From Nitrospira sp. (lineage in GTDB: Bacteria; Nitrospirota; Nitrospiria; Nitrospirales; Nitrospiraceae), in contig SWDH01000029.1 of assembly GCA_005116945.1 (NCBI GenBank), forward strand, positions 360,672-420,385: a DNA stretch of 59,714 bases, in the 5' to 3' direction. Of this stretch, positions 45,879 through 53,839 are shown piece after piece. The notes beneath the pieces were generated by a model. The model was given only the letters and a program-made list of their open reading frames with translations. It made no database searches and had not been told where the DNA came from. A program made the position numbers and the translations under genes. Every line of letters starts with the position of its first letter. Positions within the stretch are counted from its first letter, which is position 1.

Positions 45879-46070
45879 TCCTCCAGATATCACCGGTCGG
45901 ATTTCGATCTGATCCCCATCGTAGAGCATCTCGTCTTCGGTCACGAGATCGTCGCCTTTGATTACGAGATGCGCTTCGACGACGAGATTCAGCTCGCGCA
46001 AGAGGTCTTTGACTTTCTTGGGGCCTTTGACTTCGACGGTTCTGGCTGGATGACTCAGTTGGACTTGCAT
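45876..46070 (-). CDS. ttuB: Ubiquitin-like sulfur-carrier protein (MoaD/ThiS family, TtuB-like)
   Basis: 64 residues with a beta-grasp pattern: QVQLSHPARTVEV, VKDLLRELNLVVEAHLVIKGDDLVTEDEMLYDGDQIEI, and the obligatory C-terminal Gly-Gly (PVISGG), which becomes a thiocarboxylate. The reading frame extends to 46106, but the family starts at the ATG at 46070. Next to ttuA it would be the sulfur donor for tRNA 2-thiolation. In Thermus, TtuB is also conjugated to proteins. The activating E1-like enzyme (MoeB/TtuC) is not in the window. ThiS or MoaD is an alternative, disfavoured by the neighbour. Confidence 0.82.
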   Translation of the reverse strand: MQVQLSHPARTVEVKGPKKVKDLLRELNLVVEAHLVIKGDDLVTEDEMLYDGDQIEIRPVISGG

Positions 46071-46114
46071 GAGAGGATGATAAGGCCGGGATTGGCAGGA
46101 TTGCAAGAAAGTGT

Positions 46115-46135
46115 TCAGCTGTCAGCCATCAGCAC
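46115..46135. repeat. Heptad element between ttuB and galT
   Basis: Three perfect-register 7-base units: TCAGCTG, TCAGCCA, TCAGCAC. Intergenic, 31 bases beyond the galT stop. Confidence 0.55.
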
Positions 46136-46166
46136 CGGACCATGAATCGTTTCGCTGCTGAATGCT

Positions 46167-47171
46167 TTATATCCCCGCTTCCCGCAGAAATTTTGCCGAT
46201 TCTTCCGGCGCCACAGGGTTGATGTAGAACCCGGTGCCCCATTCGAAGCCGGCGACTTGCGTGAGCTTGGGAATGATCTCGATGTGCCAATGGTAGAAAT
46301 CCCCGGTTTTCTCGTGGAGGGGAGAGCTATGGAGTATGAAGTTGTAGGAGGGCTTTGCGAGGACCTTATCCATCCGTCGCAGCGCTTCCGAAAGAATCGG
46401 CGCAAGAAACTCGAATTGTGTTTTCTGGCTCTCTTCGAAGTGGCCGGCGTGGCGCTTTGGGAGTATCCACATTTCAAAGGGAAAGCGTGGAGCATAGGGA
46501 GTGACGCAGAGGAACTCGGGATTTTCCGCCACGATACGATCGCCGTCTGCGAGGTCCTGCCTGATAATATCGCAGTAGATACAGCGTTCTTTCTGTTCAT
46601 AATGGGCCCGACACCCATCGATTTCTTCGAACATGCTGGTCGGGATGATCGGCAGGGCGATGAGTTGTGAGTGGCTGTGCTCCAGTGTGGCGCCGGCTGA
46701 CGCGCCGTGGTTCTTGAAAATCAAAATATAACGGAACCGCACGTCGTTCTTGAGATCGATCATGCGATCACGATAGGCCCACAGCACGTCCTCGATCCGC
46801 TTGGTGGGCATGTCAGCCAGGCTCTCTGTGTGGTTCGGGGTTTCGATAATGACTTCATGGGCGCCGATCCCATTCATGCGATCGTAGAGGCCGTGGCCTT
46901 GGCGGTCGAGATTGCCCTCGATCTGGAGCGCAGGGAATTTGTTCGGGACGACCCGCACGGTCCAGTTCGGGTTATTGGGCTCCACCGGCTGTGGCCGATA
47001 GGCCATAATTTCTTTCGGCGTCAGTCGTTCTTGCCCTGGGCAAAAGGGGCAGAGCGTTGCGGCTAAAGGCCGGGTGGTTTGCACGGGAACGAAGTCGTGA
47101 GGTCGAGCGCTACGTTCCGTCGAAATAATCACCCACCGACCGACTATCGGATCACGTCTGAGATCGGGCAT
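46167..47171 (-). CDS. galT: Galactose-1-phosphate uridylyltransferase
   Basis: 334 residues. Transfers UMP between hexose-1-phosphates (Leloir pathway) via a uridylyl-His. Start LRRDPIVGRWVIISTERSARPHDF, zinc-site cysteines CPFCPGQE and CIYCDI, active-site HSHSQLIALP (the usual HPH is HSH, seen in many bacterial members) and WHIEIIPKLTQVAGFEWGTGFYINPVAPEESA at the end. The ATG at 47171 with GGAGG six bases upstream is preferred over a TTG at 47183. Next to a GH57 enzyme it may serve glycogen or surface-sugar metabolism. Confidence 0.92.
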   Translation of the reverse strand: MPDLRRDPIVGRWVIISTERSARPHDFVPVQTTRPLAATLCPFCPGQERLTPKEIMAYRPQPVEPNNPNWTVRVVPNKFPALQIEGNLDRQGHGLYDRMNGIGAHEVIIETPNHTESLADMPTKRIEDVLWAYRDRMIDLKNDVRFRYILIFKNHGASAGATLEHSHSQLIALPIIPTSMFEEIDGCRAHYEQKERCIYCDIIRQDLADGDRIVAENPEFLCVTPYAPRFPFEMWILPKRHAGHFEESQKTQFEFLAPILSEALRRMDKVLAKPSYNFILHSSPLHEKTGDFYHWHIEIIPKLTQVAGFEWGTGFYINPVAPEESAKFLREAGI

Positions 47172-47190
47172 TTCCACCTCCAAATTCGTG

Positions 47191-47291
47191 AAAGGTAAAA
47201 GGTAAAAGGTAAAACGTAAAACGTCAGATGTAAAATATCAGTCCTTGTCCCAGTGCTGGATCGTTTCACGTCTCACGTTTCACCTTTCGCG
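47191..47291. repeat. Inverted heptad array between galT and the GH57 gene
   Basis: The left arm is five 7-base units (AAAGGTA three times, AAACGTA, AAACGTC; 47191-47225). The right arm (about 47262-47290) is TTTCACG, TCTCACG, TTTCACC, TTTCGCG, the approximate complement in opposite order. The arms can form a long imperfect hairpin over a ~36-base centre in the 127-base gap. Confidence 0.7.
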
Positions 47292-47298
47292 CGTATAA

Positions 47299-49500
47299 TC
47301 AGACTCGCCACAGGTTCGCCTCAAATTCCGGACCTGGCACGTTGAAAGTCGCAGGCTTGTGGTGCGGATAACGTGCGATTTCCAAATGATGTTCCAATAC
47401 CAGAATGGTCATGCGAAGTTCCTGCCTGACTGTGAGTTGCAAGTCCTTGAACGGCACAGCCAGTTCGATAATCTTCTGATGACAGATCGATGGGTAGGAT
47501 CCAATCTCTTGCCCCTGTCCGTTTGCCAGTTTCTGCGAGAGCGTAAACTGGTTCGGCCTTGACGGTTCGAGCGAGAACGACAGGTGATAGAGGTGCTCAG
47601 GAGTCTGCAATTGCAGCTCGACTGTGAGCCCTGCCAGGCGCGGCTGCGATTGCTCGTCAGGGTCCAGCCGGAGATACAATTGGTCGAGACTCCAGCCAAA
47701 CTGGATATCGGTGAAGATCCCTTCAGCTTTCCACATGGCGCCGAGTGGCGGCTGAGTCGTGATCCTGCCTGCTCCGCGCCATTCAAAAAAGTCTGTCACC
47801 TGTCCATCGATGGAGGGGGTGAGCAAGGCAAGGGGCATGGTGACGAGGTCGGCATCCGGCACACCGCGGAGCTGACAGATTGGCTGATTCAACTGCTCTG
47901 GTGGCGTGAGGCCCGCGATCGTCCACACGTTTCGAAGGTGGGTTCGAAAGAGCCGGTCGAACTCTGCTTTGTAGTCGGTATCGAAATCGTCCCCATACCA
48001 CCAGAACCAATCGCTGCCTTCGGCGGCATAGAGTTCGTCCCAGGCAGCTTGTGCGCGATCCGAGGGGAGAGAGGAGGTAATCTCGGTGAGGCGGGATCGA
48101 GTTTGGCCCACCAGGTCCCACCCCCGATTGTCTTCCTGGTGGCCGATCCAGATTTTATAGTCCTGATTGATCCAGGATCCTGAATGAAGGTGACTGATCC
48201 GATGTGTGGCGGGCGAGGCTTGGAGCGCTTCGGAGATCGTGGCGGTGGTGGCGCGAACGGCATCGCTATCGAGAGCGCCGGTTGAGCAGGCCTTGTAGAG
48301 GAGTGAGAGAAACTGCTCGCCTCCCTCGTGGTAGTGCTCCCATGGGTTTTCCCCGTCCAGCACAATCGCGATAGTAACCTGTTCCTGCGGCGTGTCGCAT
48401 ATGATCTGGCGCAGCCGGCGAAGCACATCCTCGGCTGCCATCTCAGGGGTGGTCTTGTGGTAGACGAACCCGAAGGCATCGGAGATCTCCCGATCGCGAA
48501 ACAGTATCGTGACGTCTTGGTTTTCCGATCCGACCTGGTACGGTTGATAGAGATCCCGGTGGCGTTCCCAGGGTTGCTGGGCTGCAGCAAGCGAGCGAGC
48601 GAGGATGCCTTCGTCGGTTGCCAGCCAGCGCAGTCCGACCTTCGGCAACATCGGAATCAGCTCTGGACAGACGGAGCCCTCCGACGGCCAGAGGCCCACA
48701 GGAGCCCGGCCGAATGTGGCGGTATGAAATTCGACGGCTCGTTGCAGCTGTGTCTCCGCATCGTCCGGCGCATGGAATCGCGAGGGGAGTGGGAGATCCG
48801 GTCTGGCGCGGCGGGTCAAGTCGGTATCGATGACGAGCGGCAGGATCGGATGAAAGAAGGGGGTCGTCGTCAGCTCGATTTGTTCCCGCTCCATCAGTCG
48901 TCGATAGAGTGGCACAATGTCCTGCACCGCCACGAGTTGGAGTGCCAACACCTCTTGTTTCTCTTCTTCCGTGAAGCCTCGGTTCTTCTGACGCAACGCA
49001 GCCAGGCGGGGATAACGACTGACGGCGCCGTAGCCGAACCAGGCGAGGTTGTGCCACGTTTGCAAATCAAGAAAGTCCTGCGTAGAAAACTGCCGCGCAA
49101 TCCGTTCTAAGTCCTGGCCATAGACGTCGGTCCCGCGCTTCACCAGTAATTCATGATAGCGAGGGTATGGGCGCACCATCGTCGCCCAATTGGCGGAGAA
49201 AAAGTGCCGAATGAGAAAAGCTTTCTCTTCCGGGCGAAGGTCTGCCGCGGGGCGTTGCGCATATTCCAGAAAGAGATCGCGCACCGCTCCCGATCCGATT
49301 TCTTGAAGCTGCCGAAGGAGCGAGGGTGTAAAGTTGAATGTGGCTTTGACTGAGGGAAACTTTTCCAGTCCATAGGCCATATCATAATAGGCTTTGGTGG
49401 CATGCAGCCGCACCCAGGGCATGCTGGCAGACCCTGCGACAGGGTCCGTGTAATAGGGTTGATGCATATGCCAGAGAAAACAGATTTGGGCAGTCTTCAT
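47299..49500 (-). CDS. Glycoside hydrolase family 57 enzyme (alpha-amylase / glucanotransferase type)
   Basis: 733 residues. The N-terminal catalytic (beta/alpha)7 barrel has FLWHMHQPYY (residues ~8-17), the nucleophile region GLWPSEGSV, ERLYQ-like mid-barrel and DGENPWEHY, then a helical domain (HLHSGSWINQDYKIWIGHQEDN). The C-terminal ~200 residues are beta-rich (DUF1925/1926-like). GH57 enzymes act on alpha-glucans in the cytoplasm, and this size fits the amylase/4-alpha-glucanotransferase type rather than the branching enzyme. No Shine-Dalgarno sequence is evident before the ATG; repeat copy B begins just upstream. Confidence 0.88.
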   Translation of the reverse strand: MKTAQICFLWHMHQPYYTDPVAGSASMPWVRLHATKAYYDMAYGLEKFPSVKATFNFTPSLLRQLQEIGSGAVRDLFLEYAQRPAADLRPEEKAFLIRHFFSANWATMVRPYPRYHELLVKRGTDVYGQDLERIARQFSTQDFLDLQTWHNLAWFGYGAVSRYPRLAALRQKNRGFTEEEKQEVLALQLVAVQDIVPLYRRLMEREQIELTTTPFFHPILPLVIDTDLTRRARPDLPLPSRFHAPDDAETQLQRAVEFHTATFGRAPVGLWPSEGSVCPELIPMLPKVGLRWLATDEGILARSLAAAQQPWERHRDLYQPYQVGSENQDVTILFRDREISDAFGFVYHKTTPEMAAEDVLRRLRQIICDTPQEQVTIAIVLDGENPWEHYHEGGEQFLSLLYKACSTGALDSDAVRATTATISEALQASPATHRISHLHSGSWINQDYKIWIGHQEDNRGWDLVGQTRSRLTEITSSLPSDRAQAAWDELYAAEGSDWFWWYGDDFDTDYKAEFDRLFRTHLRNVWTIAGLTPPEQLNQPICQLRGVPDADLVTMPLALLTPSIDGQVTDFFEWRGAGRITTQPPLGAMWKAEGIFTDIQFGWSLDQLYLRLDPDEQSQPRLAGLTVELQLQTPEHLYHLSFSLEPSRPNQFTLSQKLANGQGQEIGSYPSICHQKIIELAVPFKDLQLTVRQELRMTILVLEHHLEIARYPHHKPATFNVPGPEFEANLWRV

Positions 49501-49515
49501 AGTCGAATGCTTTAG

Positions 49516-49772
49516 CAGAAGGCTGAAAAAGTCGCTCTTCTCACCCGCCCAACCCCGGCGTGCTGAGACACGCCTTTTCCCGGGCTTCGTTCTCGGTTCA
49601 TCAAAATCCTCACCGTACCGATGAAACTTTCAGATGTGGGAAGCACTGGAGGGGTTTTCCCGTTCGCCAAGATCTATTGTACGCGCGAACGGCCCCACGA
49701 AGTGCGGTGGGTATCTCCTCCGGTTTCGACTCGCCTGCGGCCTTGCTAGACAGCCTTTTTGAGCCTCCTGCG
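49516..49772. repeat. Modular repeat, copy B, with inverted ends (MITE-like)
   Basis: A 257-base segment bounded by 17-base inverted ends: GCAGAAGGCTGAAAAAG at 49516-49532 and the complement of GCAGGAGGCTCAAAAAG at 49756-49772 (15 of 17 identical). Inside the left end is TTCTCACCCGCCCAACCCC (49538-49557); inside the right end, on the opposite strand, are AAGGCCGCAGGCGAG and an ACCGGAGG block. No transposase is encoded and no clear target duplication is seen. The rest of 49501-49899 holds no gene. Confidence 0.75.
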
Positions 49773-49899
49773 GGATAGTTTTACTGGTGGCCAAATCACC
49801 GATGCGGATTATTGAAGTTTTCGTATGGCGATATAGTCTTTCCGCAACTTGTCGGATATAAGTATGGCATAGGGTAAGAAATTGAGCGAGAGGAAATTA

Positions 49900-50301
49900 A
49901 TGTGTGAGGCAACTCGGCAAGGTGTGACCGTTCAGGTGTTTTGGTACTGGTTGCCGGCAGTGCTGTATGCCGGAATGATTTTTTATTTGTCGGCTCAGTC
50001 GCACCCGGATGAGCAACTGCCATCGTTCGTGCTCAAAGACGTCAGCGACAAAGTCTTGCATGCAGTGGAATATGCTGTTCTGGCCGTACTGTGCTACCGA
50101 GCCTTTCGATGGGCCGCAGGGCCTTCTGTCGCTCGGCAGGCACTCGTGCTGGCGATTGTCACGGCTTCGATCTATGGCATCACGGACGAAGTGCATCAAT
50201 TCTTTGTTCCCTTCCGTGAATCAAGCTGGCTGGATTGGCTGGCCGATACAGCCGGCGCATCCATTGGAGCGCTGAGTTGGAAGTTCATCAGGTCGGAGTA
50301 A
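49900..50301 (+). CDS. VanZ-family membrane protein
   Basis: 133 residues, three to four transmembrane segments. FWYWLPAVLYAGMIFYLSAQSHPDEQLPSFVLKDVSDKVLHAVEYAVLAVLCYRAFR and ITDEVHQFFVPFRESSWLDWLADTAGASIGAL are the VanZ-like signature (acidic-His cluster and R-x3-D-x-x-x-N/D-x-x-G). The role of VanZ-like proteins outside teicoplanin resistance is unclear. GAGAGG six bases before the ATG sets the start; a TTG at 49882 is less likely. It stands alone between two repeat or hairpin elements. Confidence 0.88.
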   Translation: MCEATRQGVTVQVFWYWLPAVLYAGMIFYLSAQSHPDEQLPSFVLKDVSDKVLHAVEYAVLAVLCYRAFRWAAGPSVARQALVLAIVTASIYGITDEVHQFFVPFRESSWLDWLADTAGASIGALSWKFIRSE

Positions 50302-50636
50302 TGTGCCATGTAACGGGCAACGTCTAGAAGGTGTTGCATGCCCCTGTACGTCACTCCGTCGCCAGACTGCCCCATGTGGCGCGCATTGAGCGCGCCACAT
50401 GGATCTAATTGACTCATCCACATTTGTTTGTTTTCTGGGTTTGGACGCACATTCTTGCTAGCCTAGGTATGGCCGTTGAACGAAGTACACGTGATCCTTC
50501 AGGTCTTGCCCTGTATCTTTTTAGTGGTGAGGGTTGATTGACGTTCCACTCGTTTCATACACCGCTGGGCACTCATTCAATTGAGGAGAGGCAATACCAT
50601 TACATCAGCTTCAACAGCCGGAGAAGGTGACGCACC
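50302..50636. other. Gap after the VanZ gene, with one perfect palindrome
   Basis: 335 bases with no gene. It contains the 13-bp palindrome at 50372-50402 and, at the far end, a perfect 10-base tandem duplication (TGACGCACCA, 50628-50647) across the start codon of the next gene. The middle is AT-richer and probably holds the promoter of that gene. Confidence 0.5.
50372..50402. terminator. Perfect 13-bp inverted repeat after the VanZ gene
   Basis: CCATGTGGCGCGC and GCGCGCCACATGG flank a 5-base loop (ATTGA). The stem is complete and GC-rich, 70 bases after the stop codon. No T-run follows, so it is not a standard intrinsic terminator. It may act as an mRNA-stabilising hairpin or a protein-binding palindrome. 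Confidence 0.5.
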
Positions 50637-51713
50637 ATGACGCACCAGCAGCGAAACACTGCTACGCAGTTCTTGACGTCTAAAATCAAGACTGCCAGAC
50701 TGTATCGACCATTACTCGATGCAAGGCAGAGGCTTCGAAGGGCGAGGTTGTGGTTTAAAGAGTTGTGGGAGAATGCCAAGTGGCACGGTGGTCTTAAACC
50801 ATCCGGTTTCTATGTTGCCTCCTTGCAACAATCACCGGGATCCCTTGAGACTTGGATTTCGCTAGCTGGAGCGTTGAGACGTGAAAATACACTGGACTGC
50901 GATATGGTCGGACTCTTGAAAAATCATAAAATATTAGGACCAAATAGCACGGCAATGCGGTATGAGGATGAATTATCTAAAACACTGACAGCCGATCTTC
51001 GTCATGCAGCAGGCATCTTAACGCAAACGAATAAACGGGATATAGCTATAGAAGTGATGCAGAAACTTGTTGCGAAAAAAACAATACTGCAGTGTCGGGA
51101 TGCTCATACCGTGGGCGGATATTATGCAGATGCCGAGCCGTACATGGATCGGCAATGGGACAAGATTATCTATCCGCTCATTAAAGGGCATGATTTTTCT
51201 ACTGTTTTAGAACTGGCGCCGGGACATGGTCGCAATACAGAAAAGCTGCGGCATCTAGCTAAGGAGATTCACCTCGTCGATGTGAATGCGACCTGTATTG
51301 AGGCATGCAGAGCAAGGTTCGGAATAGAAAAAGATGGGTGCGATTTTTTTTATTATGTCAATGATGGCAACTTTTTATCAGCAATTCAGTCAGCCTCAAT
51401 TAGCTTCATCTATTCGTTCGATTCAATGGTGCATTTCGACAAGCTGGTTGTTAAGGACTATCTGGGAGAATTTAAGAGAGTGATGCTGCCGAATGCATTG
51501 GGATTTGTTCATCATTCAAATTACGGAGCGATAAGACCGAATAGCGACTGGGCGACAAATTATGGAACGCGAAGCGATATGTCGGCAAAATTGTTCTCAG
51601 GGTATTGCGAGGAAATTGGCCTAAGGGTCGTGTCTCAGAGATTGCTTGGATTGCAGGACTGGATCGGCATGGAAGGGCTGGACTGTATATCCATTTTTCG
51701 GAAACCGTCATGA
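50637..51713 (+). CDS. Class I SAM-dependent methyltransferase of unusual base composition
   Basis: 358 residues. The first ~185 are helical and unrecognised (RLYRPLLDARQRLRRARLWFKELW...). The core has VLELAPGHGRNTEKLRHLAKEIHLVDVNATCIEACRARF (motif I and acidic strand end), FFYYVNDGNFLSAI, ISFIYSFDSMVHFDKLVVKDYLGEFKRVMLPNALGFVHHSNYG and a C-terminal GLRVVSQRLLGLQDWIGMEGLDCISIF. Codons are visibly AT-richer than the neighbours (runs such as GATATAGCTATAG and AAAAAAACAATA), suggesting transfer. GGAGAAGG lies about ten bases before the ATG. Substrate unknown; similar proteins occur in glycan loci. Confidence 0.75.
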   Translation: MTHQQRNTATQFLTSKIKTARLYRPLLDARQRLRRARLWFKELWENAKWHGGLKPSGFYVASLQQSPGSLETWISLAGALRRENTLDCDMVGLLKNHKILGPNSTAMRYEDELSKTLTADLRHAAGILTQTNKRDIAIEVMQKLVAKKTILQCRDAHTVGGYYADAEPYMDRQWDKIIYPLIKGHDFSTVLELAPGHGRNTEKLRHLAKEIHLVDVNATCIEACRARFGIEKDGCDFFYYVNDGNFLSAIQSASISFIYSFDSMVHFDKLVVKDYLGEFKRVMLPNALGFVHHSNYGAIRPNSDWATNYGTRSDMSAKLFSGYCEEIGLRVVSQRLLGLQDWIGMEGLDCISIFRKPS

Positions 51714-51930
51714 TTCGGGGGGGCTGCCCTGGCAAGGATGAGTTGGTGCATCCATGAGAAAACCACGAACTTGAACGAACTGACTTTCGAGTCGCAGACA
51801 TCTTCACCGAAAGCCTCATGCGCCTGACCGCCTGGGAGTAGTCGGCCGTCAGAGCTCAACTCAGTATTGAACTGTAATCGATGCCGTGGTTTGTGGGGGA
51901 GAGTACGATTTCAAGCTTCCAGATATCTAC
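51714..51930 (+). pseudogene. Possible decayed coding remnant before repeat C
   Basis: No intact gene. Around 51768-51840 one plus frame reads HELERTDFRVADIFTESLMRLTAWE then stop. The part DFRVADIFTESLxRLT recalls the N-terminal segment of the UvrD-like helicases that begin with a toxin-like domain. Reading through the stop, weak similarity continues for about ten codons. From memory only; weak. Confidence 0.2.
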
Positions 51931-52224
51931 TAACGGGAGTAGGTGAGGTTAGTCATTTACCGCGCGCATAGTCTCTTTGTCTTTTTCATCCCTTAGGGAG
52001 GGTCGTCAGGGTGACTCCGACTGCGGCCGTCGAAGGTGCGCATCCCAATTCTCTTGCCTCTCTATAAGAGGAGTGGCCGAGGCGGCCCTTTACTGCGCGC
52101 AACCTTCTCACCCGCCCAACCCTAATCGCGCCGAGACGCGCTCTTGTCCCAAGCGAGCACATTCTTATCGTGCGCGTTCTGCGAGGAAGAAGAGCACCTG
52201 GCCGCTCCTTTCCCATCCTTTGAG
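51931..52224 (+). repeat. Modular repeat, copy C (rearranged modules)
   Basis: Two copies of the GGAGTGG/CTGCGCGC block (51931-51970 and 52068-52100) come first. The C-rich block TTCTCACCCGCCCAACCC (52104-52121) follows, then the hairpin module (52151-52179, AAGCGAGCAC ... GTGCGCGTTC) and a tail ending TTTCCCATCCTTTGAG, shared with copy A. The module order differs from copies A and D. It runs up to the promoter of the kinase gene. Confidence 0.75.
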
Positions 52225-52252
52225 TGACAAGGTTTTCTTCCACCAGTATAAT
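52224..52252 (+). promoter_or_regulatory. Strong sigma-70-type promoter for the kinase gene
   Basis: GTGACA (52224-52229, five of six to TTGACA), a 17-base spacer, and a perfect TATAAT (52247-52252). Transcription should begin about 52259-52260, two or three bases before the ATG at 52262, so the mRNA would be nearly leaderless. The promoter starts exactly where the repeat ends. Confidence 0.6.
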
Positions 52253-52261
52253 GCACAGCCA

Positions 52262-53361
52262 ATGGCCACTGTGAATCCTGCCGCTCCGAAACAGCCACTC
52301 GCCTTACCGGATCGTACTCTCGTGGCTGCTACGGTTGAGGCGCGGCTTCCCTTCAAGGGACAATTCAAAGCCCTCACACCGTTAGCGGGAGATGCCTCCA
52401 ACCGCCGATACTTTCGCATCGAGTTGACCGGGGGCGCTGCTCGCTCGGTGATTCTCATGCAGTTGGCCGAGCCGGAGGCCTTCAAGCAATCGGAAGAAGC
52501 GGTCAGCGGGGCGGCTCATCAGGTCACCGAACTACCGTTTCTGAACATCCTCTCCCATTTGTCCAAAGCCGGCGCCTCCGTTCCTCGACTCTATCACTAC
52601 GATCAATCGGCGGGGCTGCTGTATCTTGAAGACTTTGGCGATCTCACCCTGGCGGAAGCCTGTCGTGAAGTAAGCGCAGCAGATGTGGAAGCGCGGTATA
52701 CCCAGGCCGTCGATGCTCTCGTCCAGATGCAATCGAAGGCCACCTCACTGGCCGACCCGAATTGTCTCGCTTTCCACCGGAGTTTCGATGCGCCGCTCCT
52801 CATGTGGGAGTTCGACCATTTTCTGGAGTATGGGATTGTCGCAAGGCAGGGGAAACCGATGTGTGCCGACGATTACCTGCCCATCCGAGGCGAATTCGAA
52901 AAAATCGCCGAATTGCTTGCAGGCCAACCACGGGTGTTTGTTCACCGGGACTACCACTCGCGAAATTTGATGGTGGATGGCGAACGATTGGGGGTGATCG
53001 ATTTTCAAGATGCGTTGATGGGGCCGGTCACGTACGATCTCGCCTCGCTGTTGCGCGATGCCTATATCGAACTCGATGAGGCGCTGATCGACCGCTTGAT
53101 CGACCGCTATCTCGATGGATTGGCAAGGCATCGGCAGGTATTGACAGACCGAGAGGCCTTCTGCCGCCTATTTGACTTCACCAGCATCCAACGAAACCTC
53201 AAGGCAGCAGGGCGATTTGTCTACATCGATCGTGTCAAAGGCAATCCCAAGTTCCTTGCCGACATCCCGCGTGTCTTGGGTTATGTCAAACGCAATCTCC
53301 AGAAGTATCCCGAGTTGGATCAGCTTCGAAAACATCTCACTCCCTACGTGTTGGAGCTGCA

Positions 53362-53365
<4 letters not shown>
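52262..53365 (+). CDS. amgK: Cell-wall sugar kinase of the aminoglycoside-phosphotransferase fold (AmgK-like)
   Basis: 367 residues. AmgK phosphorylates N-acetylmuramate (and GlcNAc) at the anomeric position in a peptidoglycan-recycling shortcut. LTPLAGDASNRRYFRIEL (nucleotide-binding loop), the Brenner motif VFVHRDYHSRNLMVDGERLGVIDFQDALMGPVTYDLASLLRDAY (catalytic Asp in HRDYHSRN, metal Asp in IDFQDA) and the C-terminal RNLKAAGRF-YIDR element are as in AmgK. The frame stays open to 51977 through repeat C, but no ribosome binding site precedes any start. The ATG at 52262 follows the promoter directly. The start of murU, its usual partner, lies 99 bases downstream. Confidence 0.82.
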
Positions 53366-53760
<395 letters not shown>

Positions 53761-53839
53761 AATGTTTCCCCGTTATGCCGCGCCTGCGGACCATTGAATG
53801 TTGAGAGTGCCACAGTAGACTTTCTGTAGCCTCCTGGAG

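Noticed and set aside
47191-47291. CRISPR array
   Set aside because: The units are 7 bases and contiguous, with no spacers, and no cas genes are present.
48328-49110. 260-codon plus-strand frame inside the GH57 gene
   Set aside because: Antisense shadow of a conserved enzyme; no start signal and no domain.
51977-52261. N-terminal extension of the AmgK protein by 95 codons
   Set aside because: The extension is a translation of repeat copy C, has no ribosome binding site, and the AmgK family begins near residue 96 of that frame.
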